Assembly: GCA_905221605.1 (NCBI GenBank)
Contig: CAJNDS010002769.1
Span: 214,854-278,853 of the forward strand
Source of the DNA: Symbiodinium natans
Taxonomy: Eukaryota > Sar > Dinophyceae > Suessiales > Symbiodiniaceae
Length of the DNA: 64,000 nucleotides
Direction of reading: 5' to 3'
This document shows positions 18,660-28,591 of the stretch, one piece after another (the first letter of the stretch is position 1; each line of letters begins with the position of its first letter). Under the pieces are notes generated by a model, which saw nothing but the letters and a program-made list of their open reading frames with translations, was not told the origin of the DNA and searched no databases. The position numbers and the translations under genes were made by a program.

Positions 18660-18793
18660 CCCAAATCCTAAACCCTAAACCCCAAATCCTAAACCCTAAA
18701 CCCTAAACCCTAAACCCCAAACCCGAAACCCTAAACCCCAAACCCGAAACCCGAAACCCTAAACCCTAAACCCTAAACCCTAAACCCTAAACC
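18660..18793. repeat. C-strand telomere-like array
   Basis: CCCTAAA with CCCCAAA and CCCGAAA variants, upstream of the exon at 18806. Confidence 0.9.
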
Positions 18794-18805
18794 ACCCAAA
18801 CCCAG

Positions 18806-18872
18806 GCTCCTGGAGCCGCTCCGGGAGCTGTTTTTGCAGACCTTCAGCCGCCTGGAAGGCCTGGGGTTCAGG
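18806..18872 (+). CDS. Exon candidate
   Basis: Acceptor aaacccag (one change from the telomeric repeat), consensus donor AGG|gtgagt. Phase 1/0, reading LLEPLRELFLQTFSRLEGLG: a leucine-rich amphipathic helix. Confidence 0.65.
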
Positions 18873-18879
18873 GTGAGTA

Positions 18880-19075
18880 GGGTTTAGGGTTTAGGGTTTA
18901 GGGTGTAGGGTTTAGGGGTTAGGGTTTAGGGTTTAGGGTTTAGGGTTCAGGGTTTAGGGTTTAGGGTTTAGGGTTCAGGGTTTAGGGTTTAGGGTTGAGG
19001 GTTTAGGGTTTGCGGTTTAGGGTTTTGGGTTTAGGGTTTCCAGTTTAGGGTTTAGGGTTTAGGATGCAGGGTTCA
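18880..19075. repeat. G-strand telomere-like array
   Basis: About 25 TTTAGGG units with TTCAGGG variants. Confidence 0.9.
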
Positions 19076-19133
19076 GGTTTCAGTGTTCAGGGCAAAGGGG
19101 TTCGTGAGTCAAACGGAGTATGTGCTCTGACAG

Positions 19134-19181
19134 AAGAAATCGAGAACATGTCCTTGATGGATTCCATTGTTTATTTTGTTG
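19134..19181 (+). CDS. Exon candidate with GC donor
   Basis: Acceptor gctctgacag, GC donor TTG|gcgggg beside poly-G. Phase 2/1, reading EIENMSLMDSIVYFV. Confidence 0.35.
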
Positions 19182-19265
19182 GCGGGGGGGGGGGGCGGCG
19201 GGGAAAGGGGGGGGCAGGTGAAACTGCTGCTGAGGAGGGTTCGAGTTTCATCTTAGGGTAGTTAA

Positions 19266-19315
19266 TGGTCCCTTAGTATGGGCTCTGAGTACTTCAGAAC
19301 CCATACTAAGGGACG
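19266..19315. mobile_element. MITE family G, minimal copy
   Basis: GGTCCCTTAGTATGGGCTCT / AGAACCCATACTAAGGGAC: an almost perfect 20-bp stem with a short loop. Confidence 0.7.
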
Positions 19316-19414
19316 TATGGGTTTTCTCAGCTGTTTTTGAAATTGAGGGGAGGTAGACAATTGAGTTCTGTTTGTATTGCGGGGGGAGTACACATGGCAA
19401 CTCAACCGATTCAG

Positions 19415-19444
19415 GAGCCACATCAGCAATGGAGCATGGGCAGG
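19415..19444 (+). CDS. Small exon candidate
   Basis: Acceptor ccgattcag, donor AGG|gtttag. Phase 0/0, EPHQQWSMGR. An upstream in-frame ATG at 19394 could make it a start. Confidence 0.35.
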
Positions 19445-19525
19445 GTTTAGTGTTTAGGCTTTAGGGTTTAGGGTTTAGGGTTTAGGGTTTGTTCCTTTGG
19501 ATAAAACGTCTTTTTGTTGGTGCAG

Positions 19526-19590
19526 ACATTACCCTTCCAAAAGCCCGAAAGTGTGTGGGCAGTTGCAACTGCGCAACCCCCTAGCTGCAG
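19526..19590 (+). CDS. Exon candidate with GA donor
   Basis: Acceptor tgttggtgcag, GA donor TGCAG|gatatt. Phase 0/2, reading TLPFQKPESVWAVATAQPPS. Confidence 0.4.
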
Positions 19591-19763
19591 GATATTTTGA
19601 GTCCAAAACATAGTGCAGGAAGGCCGCCCCCTGATTTTTACCAACCATACTCTATAAACCCTAAACCCTAAACCCTAAACCCTAAACCCTTGACTCAAAC
19701 CCTAAACCCTAAACCTTAAACCCTAAACCCTAAACCCTAAACTTATGCTCAAGGGACTTGCAG

Positions 19764-19818
19764 CCTAACTTTGAGCGCACCTTTCAAGCTACGGCCACGC
19801 GCCCTACACGTCCAGCTC
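19764..19818 (+). CDS. Exon candidate
   Basis: Acceptor gggacttgcag, excellent donor C|gtaagc. Phase 0/1, reading PNFERTFQATATRPTRPA. Confidence 0.6.
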
Positions 19819-19892
19819 GTAAGCCGAATCAGAGCCCAAAGCCGAAACCCCACACTTCCAACTCAGGGCTGAGAAAGTTCTACTAGTACAGC

Positions 19893-20040
19893 TACTTGAA
19901 GGTTCATGGTACCTAGTAACCAATTTTACCTGTACTGATAACTGTACTTATAAGCCCCTTAAGTGCCCTAATATAGTTATAATTTGGGTTATAAGTACAG
20001 TTGCAATTGGTTGCTAAGTACCATCTTAGAACCTTCAGGT
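19893..20040. mobile_element. MITE family C, copy 2
   Basis: ACTTGAAGGTTCATGGTACC / TTAGAACCTTCAGGT, TA on both flanks, subterminal AACTGTACTTATAAG/TTATAAGTACAGTT. Confidence 0.8.
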
Positions 20041-20121
20041 AGGGGAGACCCTCCCTGCAAATAAGGGGGGTGCCTGCGCAGGCTTGCCATGCTCAGGGTT
20101 CCCCCCCCCCCCCCAAGCATT

Positions 20122-20303
20122 ACTTGGAGGTTCGTGGTACTTATGAAGCAAATTGTAACAGCACTTCTAACCCCAAATTATGACCAGGTTAGGGCACTTA
20201 AGGGGCCGATAAGTGGGTTATAAGTACAGTCAGAATTGGCGAACAAGTACCCCTAAACCCTAAACCCTTACAATTGGTTAACCAAATACCCTGAACCTCC
20301 GAG
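20122..20303. mobile_element. MITE family C, copy 3
   Basis: ACTTGGAGGTTCGTGGTACT / CCCTGAACCTCCGAG. Two CCCTAAA units lie inside its right half near 20253. Confidence 0.75.
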
Positions 20304-20494
20304 CAGGATTTTACCTGTTTTTTTCGCCGTTCAAAGGGTGGAGCCATGGTGGGATCCTCTTATTAAGGGTTTGGGATTTAAAGCTTTAAAGTTTTTGTTC
20401 ATTTCTGTTATTGTTTTGTTTGTTGTTATTTCCTTTCTTAAAGTTTTAAAGCCTCAAACCCCAAACCCTAAGCCCGAAACCTTAAGCCTTAAAC

Positions 20495-21018
20495 CCTAAA
20501 ACCCTAAACCCTAAACCCTAAACCCTAAACCCTAAACCCTAAACCCTAAACCCTAAACCCTAAACCCTACATAGAACAGAAAAGGCGGTACCATGTCCCC
20601 GGCGCCCCCGCAATTTCCCGCGGGGAACCCGAGAGCCCCTCCAAAGGTTTCTGGACCTTCCCTAAGGCTCCAAATAACCTAGCCCTAAACCCTAAACCCT
20701 AAACCCTAAACCCTAAACCCTAAACCCTAAACCCTAAACCCTAAACCCTAAACCCTAAACCCTAAACCCTAAACCCCAGTGTAGGTATTATTTCTATGCT
20801 TGGAGCCCAAGGGCTTAGTTAGGGGCCTAGGTATTATTTCTATGCTTGGAGCCCAAGGGCTTAGTTAGGGGCCTAGGGTTTCAGGGTTTTGGGAATTTCG
20901 GGTTTGGGGTTCAGGGTTTAGGGTTTAGGGGAGTGCCTTTGGGTTTTCGGGGTTCTGTTAAAACCCTAAACCCTAAACCCTAAACCCTAAACCCTAAACC
21001 CTAAACCCTAAACCCTTA
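20495..21018. repeat. C-strand arrays with a duplicated 55-bp block
   Basis: CCCTAAA at 20495-20570, 20685-20775 and 20962-21016. Between them a block starting TAGGTATTATTTCTATGCTT is duplicated in tandem (20784-20870). Confidence 0.85.
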
Positions 21019-21035
21019 CTGTTCTTACAATCCAG

Positions 21036-21109
21036 CTTGGCGCAGGCTGGGACCCCGTGCCCCACAGCCTCCAAGGCTTGCTCCTCGCACTGTGCCATGG
21101 CGACAAGGG
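21036..21109 (+). CDS. Exon candidate
   Basis: Acceptor ttcttacaatccag, donor GG|gtgaag. Phase 0/2, 24 codons: LGAGWDPVPHSLQGLLLALC, then HGDK. Confidence 0.65.
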
Positions 21110-21124
21110 GTGAAGGGGGCAGGG

Positions 21125-21213
21125 TACCTAAATAGGGAGTACTTGGGCCTTAAAGTACCTCCTATATAGGGACTCTGGGGCCCAAGTATTGCCTGTTTAG
21201 GTACATGGACCCT
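21125..21213. mobile_element. MITE family O
   Basis: GTACCTAAATAGGGAGTACT / AGTATTGCCTGTTTAGGTAC with shared inner GGGCC. About 90 bp, single copy here. Confidence 0.65.
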
Positions 21214-21229
21214 TAGGGTACCTAAACCG

Positions 21230-21331
21230 TGGGACGTTCCCCCTTTTTTTAACAGTCCTTAATGATAGGGATTTTAGTATCCCCAATCATCATCCCTATT
21301 AAGGACTGTAAGTACGAGGGGGAGCATCCCA
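21230..21331. mobile_element. MITE family E, copy 3
   Basis: GGGACGTTCCCCCTTTTTTT + AACAGTCCTTAA / AGGACTGT + GGGGGAGCATCCC. Confidence 0.8.
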
Positions 21332-21654
21332 GTTCTCCTTATACTCCTTCAAGTGGGACCCCTTGGTGTTGCTACAGTGTTTGGGCAAAAACACATGTAA
21401 GGTTTAGGGTTTCGGGTTATGGTTCAGGGTTTCGGGTTTATGGTACAACCTGCAGTCCGCTAAGTTTAGTTCGTACCGGGATGTAACCCTTCCGCCAAAA
21501 CCCACTGCGGACTAATTACCCAGTTGTAGCTTCCTCAAACAAAGCCTTGGAACTTCAGGGTTTGGGGTTCTACGCCCTCACTCCTGAACCCTAAACCCTA
21601 AACCCTGAACCCTAAACCCTAAACCCTAAGCCCTAAACCTCTCAACTCGAGCAG

Positions 21655-21757
21655 TCGAAAGGTGCCGCTTGGGCCGCAAGATCTCGGCCTTTGACTTGCC
21701 ACCGCTGCTCCGCCAGCACGGGGCACCCGTGGCAACGAAGACGCTGAAGGCACGTTT
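21655..21757 (+). CDS. Exon candidate
   Basis: Acceptor aactcgagcag, donor TT|gtgtgg. Only this frame (2/2) reaches the donor: ERCRLGRKISAFDLPPLLRQ, then HGAPVATKTLKARL. GC-rich third positions. Confidence 0.6.
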
Positions 21758-21933
21758 GTGTGGTGTTTTTTCGGGTTTAGGGTTTAGGGTTTAGGGTTTA
21801 GGGTTTAGGGTTTAGGGTTTAGGGTAACCAGGGTTGGCTCATTAGGGTTTATAAGGGGTTAGGACCTAGAGGAGCCGCGCGCGTGTTTCTGTGCGTGTGT
21901 CTGGGGGTCGGGGGGTGGGTGCGTGTGTTGCAG

Positions 21934-21984
21934 GTTTCTTGCGGGATGTCTGTGCGCTATAGTAGCGCTGGGGCTATGAGTCTG
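21934..21984 (+). CDS. Exon candidate
   Basis: Acceptor gtgtgttgcag, donor CTG|gtttgt. Phase 0/0, VSCGMSVRYSSAGAMSL. Confidence 0.35.
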
Positions 21985-22198
21985 GTTTGTGAGCAGGCTA
22001 ATACTGTTCGTGAAAGCAATCATGCCAAAACCCCCCAACGCCTAAACCCTAAACCCTCGGGGCTTCTGAGTTGGTAGTTAACGAATGAGGAAACTAACAG
22101 TTTATTAGGAACCGAATTAACGTTTAAGGGATTATACAAGCAAGTTAACTCCCTCATCCCGTACTAAGAATTGTGAAGTACCTAGTTGCTTGACACAG

Positions 22199-22239
22199 AG
22201 AAAGAAAGTTGGCAGGGTCCTGGTGGGCAAAACTTACTG
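22199..22239 (+). CDS. Exon candidate before a MITE intron
   Basis: Acceptor gcttgacacag, GC donor TACTG|gcccaa. Phase 0/2, RKKVGRVLVGKTY. Joins in frame to 22330. Confidence 0.55.
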
Positions 22240-22335
22240 GCCCAAAACCCAAGTTTTCAATTTTTGGGCTTCTTATAAGGTAGTTTATTCTGAAAGTTTA
22301 AACTTTTATTTCCTTGGGTTTTGGGCCAGTAAGAA
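22233..22335. mobile_element. MITE family J, copy 1, acting as a GC-AG intron
   Basis: Perfect 19-bp termini CTTACTGGCCCAAAACCCA / TGGGTTTTGGGCCAGTAAG. The intron 22240-22329 starts and ends inside these termini. Second copy at 51369. Confidence 0.8.
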
Positions 22336-22439
22336 AAGAACCATGTTAGATCCTGACCGTGGTTTCTTTGGGCCATGTATCAGAGGGCCGCAGACCTCCG
22401 CAAAAAGTACAGCCCCCAAGAATCTAAGACTTCACACCC
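22330..22439 (+). CDS. Exon candidate after a MITE intron
   Basis: Acceptor ttttgggccag is the MITE terminus, donor C|gtagga. Phase 1/1, 36 codons: KKRTMLDPDRGFFGPCIRGP, then QTSAKSTAPKNLRLHT. Confidence 0.6.
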
Positions 22440-22767
22440 GTAGGAAAATTTGGGGCAACAGTCACTTTGGGGCACCCTAAACCCTAAACCCTAAACCCTC
22501 CAAGAATTCGGGGGGGGGGGGGGGTGGGGGTGCTTGAGATCTTCTGCCATTGTGTCCAAAACCCTAGACCCTGAAAATTGAAGCCCGCAGCTGTGGAACC
22601 CCTACACCTTGAACCAACCCGACACCCCAAACCCCAAACCCTAAACCCCAAATCCCAAATTCAAACCCTAAACCCGAAACCCTAAACCCTTAACCCTTAA
22701 CCCCAACCCTAAACCCCAAACCCCAAACCCCAAACCCTAAACCCTGAACCCTAAACCCCGAACCCAG

Positions 22768-22815
22768 GGCCTGCAGCTCCTTGCGGCCGCAGCTGTGGAG
22801 GATGCAGTGAGCAGG
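22768..22815 (+). CDS. Exon candidate
   Basis: Acceptor cgaacccag, donor AGG|gtcaag. Phase 0/0, GLQLLAAAAVEDAVSR. Confidence 0.55.
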
Positions 22816-22854
22816 GTCAAGGGAGGTTTAGGCTTCAGGTCTGCGCTTAGGGAT

Positions 22855-23305
22855 AGGGTTTAGGGTTTAGGGTTTAGGGTTTAGGGTTTAGGGTTTAGGG
22901 TTTAGGGTTTAGGGTTTAGGGTTTAGGGTTTAGGGTTTAGGGTTTAGGGTTTAGGGTTTAGGGTTTAGGGTTTAGGGTTTAGGGTTTAGGGTTTAGGGTT
23001 TAGGGCTTAGGGTTTAGGGTTTAGGGCTTAGGGCTTAGGGGGCTTAGGGCTTAGGGCTAGGGCTTAGGGCTTAGGGCTTTTTTTTTTTAGGGTTTGGGGT
23101 TTGGGTTTAGGGTTAAGGGTTCAGGGTTTAGGGTTTTGGGTTTTGGTTTGGGTTTTGGGTTTTGGGTTTGGGTTTAGGGTGTAGGGTGTAGGGTGTAGGG
23201 TGTAGGGTTTAGGGTTTAGGGTTTAGGGTTTAGGGTTTAGGGTTTAGGGTTTAGGGTTTAGGGTTTAGGGTTTAGGGTTTAGGGTTTAGGGTTTAGGGTT
23301 TAGGC
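22855..23305. repeat. Longest G-strand telomere-like array
   Basis: About 60 units: clean TTTAGGG, a GGGCTTA block, TTTTGGG variants, GTGTAGG variants and clean TTTAGGG again. Confidence 0.9.
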
Positions 23306-23565
23306 CGGATTCTTGGAGGTCAACCCCTTTTGAGAGAATCTGCTGCTCCGAACAACTGACATCCTAAACCGCTAGAAGCCCCTAAAGCCCAAAAAGCCCA
23401 AGGTGCAAGCCCCGAAGCACCAGACCCACAATAATATAGGGGCGTTAATATTTTAGATATGGTTTTGGGGGTTATGATAGTATAATTTATAAATTTATAA
23501 AGGGACCATAAGGGAATACTATGAGTATTTATTCCGACCCCTATGGTATGCACTAAACCTTAGAT

Positions 23566-23679
23566 TAGTAGCCCAGTGGTACCCTTTTGCCCTTTTGTTT
23601 GGTTCTAGGTCCCCTTATACAGTAACCAACCCCGAAAAGTGGTTCAGGGTTTAGGGTAATACGGTTACTGGGCTACCAA
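23566..23679. mobile_element. MITE family B, complete copy
   Basis: TAGTAGCCCAGTGGTACCC / GGTTACTGGGCTACCAA. Two TTTAGGG-like units sit in its right half. Confidence 0.75.
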
Positions 23680-23799
23680 ATTGTAAGCCCGACGTCAATC
23701 CCAATCACGACTCTCCTCTTAGTCTAAACCGCCCTGTAAACCCCCCAAAGCCGTAAACCAAAGCCACAAGTCCCGAGAAGCCAAGAGGTCGAAGATCCC

Positions 23800-23950
23800 A
23801 TCCCTGAATCCCTAAAGTTTAGGGTTTAGGGTGTAGGGTGTAGGTTTAGGGTTTAGGGTTTAGGGTTTAGGGTAACCCTAAACCCTAAACCCTAAACCCT
23901 ACACCCTAAACCCTAAACCCTAAACTTTAGGGTTTAGGGTTTAGGGCTAC
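23800..23950. repeat. Inverted telomere-like arrays facing each other
   Basis: TTTAGGG with GTGTAGGG, then CCCTAAA with CCCTACA, then TTTAGGG: a near-palindrome centred near 23875. Confidence 0.85.
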
Positions 23951-23968
23951 CCTACGGGTTCGCCCGAG

Positions 23969-24029
23969 GACACCGAAGCTACGGAGGCCACCGAAGAGCA
24001 GGCTGACGGGAATGCCCAGGGCTTCAAGC
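23969..24029 (+). CDS. Exon candidate
   Basis: Acceptor ttcgcccgag, donor C|gtttag. Phase 0/1, DTEATEATEEQADGNAQGFK: acidic, likely disordered. Confidence 0.55.
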
Positions 24030-24260
24030 GTTTAGGGTTTAGGATTTAGGGTTTAGGGTTTGGGGTTTGGGGTTTAGGGTTTAGGGTTTGAGGTTTGGGG
24101 TTTGGGGTTTCGGGTTTAGGGTTCTGGGGTTGAAGCCCTGAACCCTAAACCCTAAACCCTAAACCCTAAACCCTAAACCCTAAACCCTAAACCCTAAACC
24201 CTAAACCCCTAAACCCCTAAACCCCTAAACCCCTAAGGCTGAAGGAAGCTGGAGCTCCAG

Positions 24261-24307
24261 GACACAGAGACTAGGAAAAACGCAGTGTGGGGGAGCTGAT
24301 GCCGGAG
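24261..24307 (+). CDS. Exon candidate
   Basis: Acceptor ctggagctccag, donor G|gttgcc. Phase 1/1, TQRLGKTQCGGADAG. Confidence 0.4.
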
Positions 24308-24309
24308 GT

Positions 24310-24395
24310 TGCCTGAGGGTCTTTTAGGGTTTAGGGTTTAGGGTTTAGGGTTTAGGGTTTAGGGTTTAGGGTTTAGGGTTTAGGGTTTAGGGGGT
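24310..24395. repeat. G-strand telomere-like array
   Basis: About ten clean TTTAGGG units 3' of the exon at 24307. The next 350 bp hold degenerate CCCTAAA-like DNA and no clear exon. Confidence 0.85.
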
Positions 24396-24757
24396 TGAAG
24401 CCCGAATCCGCAAACGCTACACCACCCGACTAAACCCCCTTAGGGCCTTCGGCTTTTCTTTAGGTGCGTGAGGGAGTTCGTAGAGGGGAAAGAGCGCAGC
24501 CCCTACTTCCTAAAACCGCTTGAGCCCTAACGCCCTAACGACCCTGAACCCTATGAAGCCTTTAAACCCCCTAAACCCGGTAAACCGTGAAACCTGTGAA
24601 CCCTATCAGCCCTCTAAAGCCCATAAACCCTGTTAACCCTCTAAGCCCTGTTAACCCTGAGCCCCTGAACCATCCGGCACAGCCCACGTCACCCTAAACC
24701 CTAAACACTAAACCCTAAACCCTAAACCCTAAACCCTAGAACCACCCTTACCCCGAG

Positions 24758-24826
24758 CCCTGCGGGACCAGGCACAGGCGACCTCTGTCTTGCTCTATGC
24801 ACTCCAGGAAACGCCGCCGGATGAGG
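24758..24826 (+). CDS. Exon candidate
   Basis: Acceptor taccccgag, donor G|gtttag. Phase 2/1, LRDQAQATSVLLYALQETPP, then DE. Confidence 0.55.
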
Positions 24827-24961
24827 GTTTAGGGTTTAGGGTTTAGGGTTTATGGTTTAGGGTTTAGGGTTTAGGGTTTAGGATTTTGGGTTTAGGGTTT
24901 AGGGCTTAGGGTTTAGGGTTTAGGGTTTAGGGTTTAGGGTCGGGGGTTTCGATGATTCTAG

Positions 24962-25009
24962 TGATGACATGGCGAAGCCTTCGCGTGCTTGAGCAACGTG
25001 TTCAAAGGG
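24962..25009 (+). CDS. Exon candidate
   Basis: Acceptor gattctag, donor G|gtttct. Phase 2/1, MTWRSLRVLEQRVQR. Confidence 0.35.
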
Positions 25010-25428
25010 GTTTCTATACATTTCATTTCTCCCTACTATCCCCGGGAAGTAAATGTATAGAGGAGGGGGGGCCGTCAGAAATTTTGGGATGCTTCTAGCG
25101 TGTCTTGGCTTATGGGCGTTTTAGGCATTTATAGGGCTTCTTAGGGTTTAATATGACGTTACAGGGCTGTTTATAGGCTTTACCCTTTCAATCCTTGTGT
25201 TTTGTTTGGTTCTGCTGCCCCCTTTACGCACACTTCCTTCATCGGGCTCTTAGGGTGTTTTGGGGGCCCAAGCCCGAAACCCTAAACCCTAAACAGCTTT
25301 AGACTTCAACAGGCTGTCAAAAAAGGCTTTATCCCAGCTTTGGCACCCTAAGACCTAAACCCTAAACCCTAAACCCTAAACCCTAAACCCTAAACCCTAA
25401 ACCCTAAACCCCCTGCTTCCTCTCGCAG

Positions 25429-25496
25429 GACCAGCAGCACGCCGCGCGCAAGAAGCGGCGGAAGTACTCGGTGCCGGAGGCCATCGAGCTCACGAG
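25429..25496 (+). CDS. Exon candidate with GA donor
   Basis: Strong acceptor gcttcctctcgcag. Phase 0/2, DQQHAARKKRRKYSVPEAIE, then LT; GA donor AG|gatgtt. The KKRRK run could be a nuclear-localisation or DNA-binding patch. Confidence 0.5.
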
Positions 25497-25514
25497 GATG
25501 TTGGCTTTTGGGGT

Positions 25515-25805
25515 CTAGGGTTTAGGGTTTAGGGTTTAGGGTTTAGGGTTTAGGGCTTTAGGGTTTAGGCTTTAGGGCTTTAGGGCTTTAGGGCTTTAGG
25601 GCTTTAGGGCTTTAGGGCTTTAGGGCTTTAGGGCTTTAGGGCTTTAGGGCTTTAGGGCTTTAGTGCTTTAGGGCTTTAGGGCTTTAGGGCTTTAGGGCTT
25701 TAGGGCTTTAGGGCTTTAGGGCTTTAGGGCTTTAGGGCTTTAGGGCTTTAGGGCTTTAGGGCTTTAGGGCTTTAGGGCTTTAGGGCTTAGGGTTTAGGGT
25801 TTACG
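25515..25805. repeat. GCTTTAGG octamer array
   Basis: Five heptamers, then about 28 almost perfect GGGCTTTA octamers, then heptamers: a variant that has expanded inside an ordinary array. Confidence 0.95.
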
Positions 25806-25899
25806 GTTTAGGGCGAGTTTAGGGTTGAGGGTGTAGGGAGGGGGTCACAGAATCTGAGCATTATGGGACACTATGAACCGAACATAGAGAACTAGTCTC

Positions 25900-26700
25900 C
25901 CAATGGTTGTTTTAGGGTTTGTGTTACTAAACAAACTCACTCAAAAACAACAACCAAACAAAAGAACAAAAGCTTGGCACACTATGACCCGGACCTGGGG
26001 GACTGGTCTTCAATTTTGAGTGTTTGTTGCTTTCCAGTTATTTTGTTTTTTGGTGTTGTTGTTTTACGGTTATACATTTTGTTGTTTTGGTTTGGGGGGA
26101 GACTGACCTGGAGACGGAACCAAACAGATATATGGTATACAAAAAACTGAAAAAAAAAGCACCACAAAAAAACCCACAACACACAAATGCAAGAGCCATG
26201 ATTCCGGGAGACTGGCGCACTGTCTGCGGGGCACCGTCTCCGCAACACTCCAAAAAGACCCGACAAAGCAAGAAACAAAGGAGAGAGAAGACAAAAAAGA
26301 AACACTAAACGCGAAAACAAAAGGGAGGTTCTGACCCGGACCCCAGGGGACTAGTCTCCCAAAGCTTTGTGTTTTTGATTAATGTCTGTTGTTTTTGTTG
26401 GGGGTTTGGGGGGGGAGTTTTGTTTGGTTCCGTTTCCAGGTCACAGTCTCCCCGAAACCCCCCCAAAAAACCAAAAAAACAAAAAAGAAAAGAAAACACA
26501 ACAACCAAACAAACCAAAAAGATGGCAGACTAGTCCCCTGGGTCTGGGTCATAGTCTCCCATCTTTTTTGGCTTTTTGGGGGGTTGCGGACACTGTGCCC
26601 CGCAGACAGCGCGCTAGTCTCCCAAAATGTTGGTTCTTGCATTTGTGTTTTGTCGGTTTTGGTGGTGCTTTCCGTTTTTTGCATAGTATCATATATATAT
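25900..26700. mobile_element. Multi-palindrome element
   Basis: Long inverted arms: 26130-26265 pairs with 26575-26690 (GTCTGCGGGGCACCGTCTCC versus GTGCCCCGCAGAC). Inner pair GACCTGGAGACGGAACC (26103) / GGTTCCGTTTCCAGGTC (26425). Repeated GACTAGTCTCCC boxes. Open frames of 70-213 codons here are produced by the symmetry. Confidence 0.65.
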
Positions 26701-26954
26701 ATACATGTATTACTGCTCTTTCTTTTATGTGAGGTTGGTCTTTGGGGGCTACCATATATATATATATGTACATATATATATATATATATATAATTTGTTT
26801 GTTCATTTTTTATACATATGTACTTGTATTGTATTGTATTCATGTAATAGTACATAGCATGTGCATGTTTGGTTGTTATACTCGCTGGGGGAGGGGTGAT
26901 CCTTAAGGGAATTTTGTTCTCAAAGTCTTCCTTAAAGGAGACCCTTATCCTGAG

Positions 26955-26997
<43 letters not shown>

Positions 26998-27000
26998 TTC
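26690..27000. repeat. AT microsatellites and a 40-bp poly-C
   Basis: (TA)n at 26692-26705 and 26752-26792, poly-C at 26957-26997. Confidence 0.9.
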
Positions 27001-27146
27001 CCCCCATTCTCGTGGCCCATCCCAAAGCCTTACTAAACCTTAGGGTTTAGGGTTTAGGGTTTAGGGTTTAGGGTTTCGGGTTAGACCCTAAGCCCGAAAC
27101 CCTAAGCCCCAACCCCCCAAGCACTAAAGGCTAGGCTTCGGGGGAG

Positions 27147-27201
27147 GCCGCGACTTCTGTGCCAGGTGGCCAAGGCGCTGCTTCAGCTCAAGGCCGACCC
27201 G
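27147..27201 (+). CDS. Exon candidate
   Basis: Acceptor cgggggag, donor CCG|gtttgg. Phase 1/0, PRLLCQVAKALLQLKADP. Confidence 0.55.
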
Positions 27202-27354
27202 GTTTGGGGTTTAGGGTTTAGGGTTTAGGGTTTTCGGTTTAGGGTTTAGGGTTAGGGTTTTCCCCCCACCCCACCTTTGAAGCGAGCTGCGTGCGCCTTG
27301 AGATTGGGGGTTTTGCGGTTGGTTTGAGTTTTTGGGGTTTAGGGTGTTTAGGGC

Positions 27355-27500
27355 TTGGGGTATTTAGGGTATTTAGGGTATTTAGGGTATTTAGGGTATT
27401 TAGGGTATTTGGGGTATTTGGGGTATTTGGGGTATTTAGGGTATTTAGGGTATTTAGGGTATTCAGGGTATTTGGGGTATTTGGGGTGTTTTGGGTTTTG
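27355..27500. repeat. GGGTATTTAG decamer array
   Basis: Fourteen decamers, a telomere-like variant. The YLGYLG and FRVFRV frames are artefacts. Confidence 0.95.
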
Positions 27501-27565
27501 GGTGTTTGGGGCTTATTGGGGCTTAGGGTTTCGGGTGTTTAGGGTCCAGGGTCTAGGGTTTTGAG

Positions 27566-27718
27566 CTCGGGGGCTTGGTTGGAGAAGCCACAGCCTACCC
27601 GAGGGCAGTTCTCTACATCAGGGTCAACTTTGGGCCCCCAAAAGTAGCACGGCACCCCTTATATAAAGATAAGGACTCAACAAAGGGAACCGAATCTACA
27701 GAGCTACCCACGAGTTAG
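27566..27718 (+). CDS. Exon candidate ending in a stop
   Basis: Acceptor gttttgag, 50 codons then TAG: LGGLVGEATAYPRAVLYIRV, NFGPPKVARHPLYKDKDSTK. Lies in a stretch free of telomeric repeats. Possible terminal exon. Confidence 0.4.
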   Translation, partial: LGGLVGEATAYPRAVLYIRVNFGPPKVARHPLYKDKDSTKGTESTELPTS

Positions 27719-27799
27719 CGTCATCAAGTCTTTGAACCACAGACCTTTCTACATGCCTGCACCCCAAACTAGCTCCTGCAACTCGCGTTAAATTGAGTG

Positions 27800-28560
27800 G
27801 CCGCATGGTAACCTCCCTAAACCCTGAACCCTGAACCCTAAACCCTAAACCCTAAACCCTAAACCCTAAACCCTAAAACCTAAACCGACTCCTTTGACCG
27901 GAGCATGTGTGTTATGATCCGGTGGCGGTTTGCATCTGAAACCAGAACTCCGGCACTCTACAGACCCTAGGGCCCCAATTCCTCATGTAGAGAACTTCCC
28001 ACTTAGGTCCCCAAGCCTTACTAAACCTTAGGGTTTAGGGTTTAGGGTTTAGGGTTTAGGGTTCAGGGTTTACGATTTTGAGGGTTCAGGGGGTAGGGTT
28101 TAGGGTTTGTAATCGCTTCCCCCTTTTATTAAAGACCCCCCTAATACTAAAAATACTTTCCGGAAAAACCTCCAGAAACCGAGCCCGCCTTTTAAACCCT
28201 ATTCCGAATTAGGGGGGGGGGGGGTTCAGGCCTCCAAGAAATCCTTCAACACCAATAAAACCCTGAGAGGGTTTAGGGTTGGGGGGTCTAGGGTTAATTA
28301 AGAGTTGAGCTCTGTCTCTCTCTCTCTCTCTCTCTTCTGTCTCTTTCTTTCGTTTACCCCACACTTCAGTACTTGATTACTTGAGTAAATCTGGAGTCTA
28401 GAACATGGCATTTCGATAAAAAACCCCCTAATAATAAAACCACATTTTGAATTTCTATTGGGGGGGGGGGGACCCCCCGTTTAATATTAGGGGGAAACGA
28501 TTAGCACTACTGAGGAGTGGCCTCCTACAGCAGAGTCCCGCGATGTATCCTAACCTCTCA
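27800..28560. other. Sparse repeats and low-complexity DNA
   Basis: C-strand array 27815-27885, G-strand 28030-28070, CT microsatellite 28310-28355, poly-G 28211-28223 and 28460-28471. No convincing exon. Confidence 0.6.
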
Positions 28561-28591
28561 TCCATTGTGCCTAATACAGTATATTCACTAG

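Noticed and set aside
26379-27020. 213-codon minus-strand protein
   Set aside because: It crosses poly-C, TA microsatellite and palindromic element DNA; mirror-image frames exist on the other strand.
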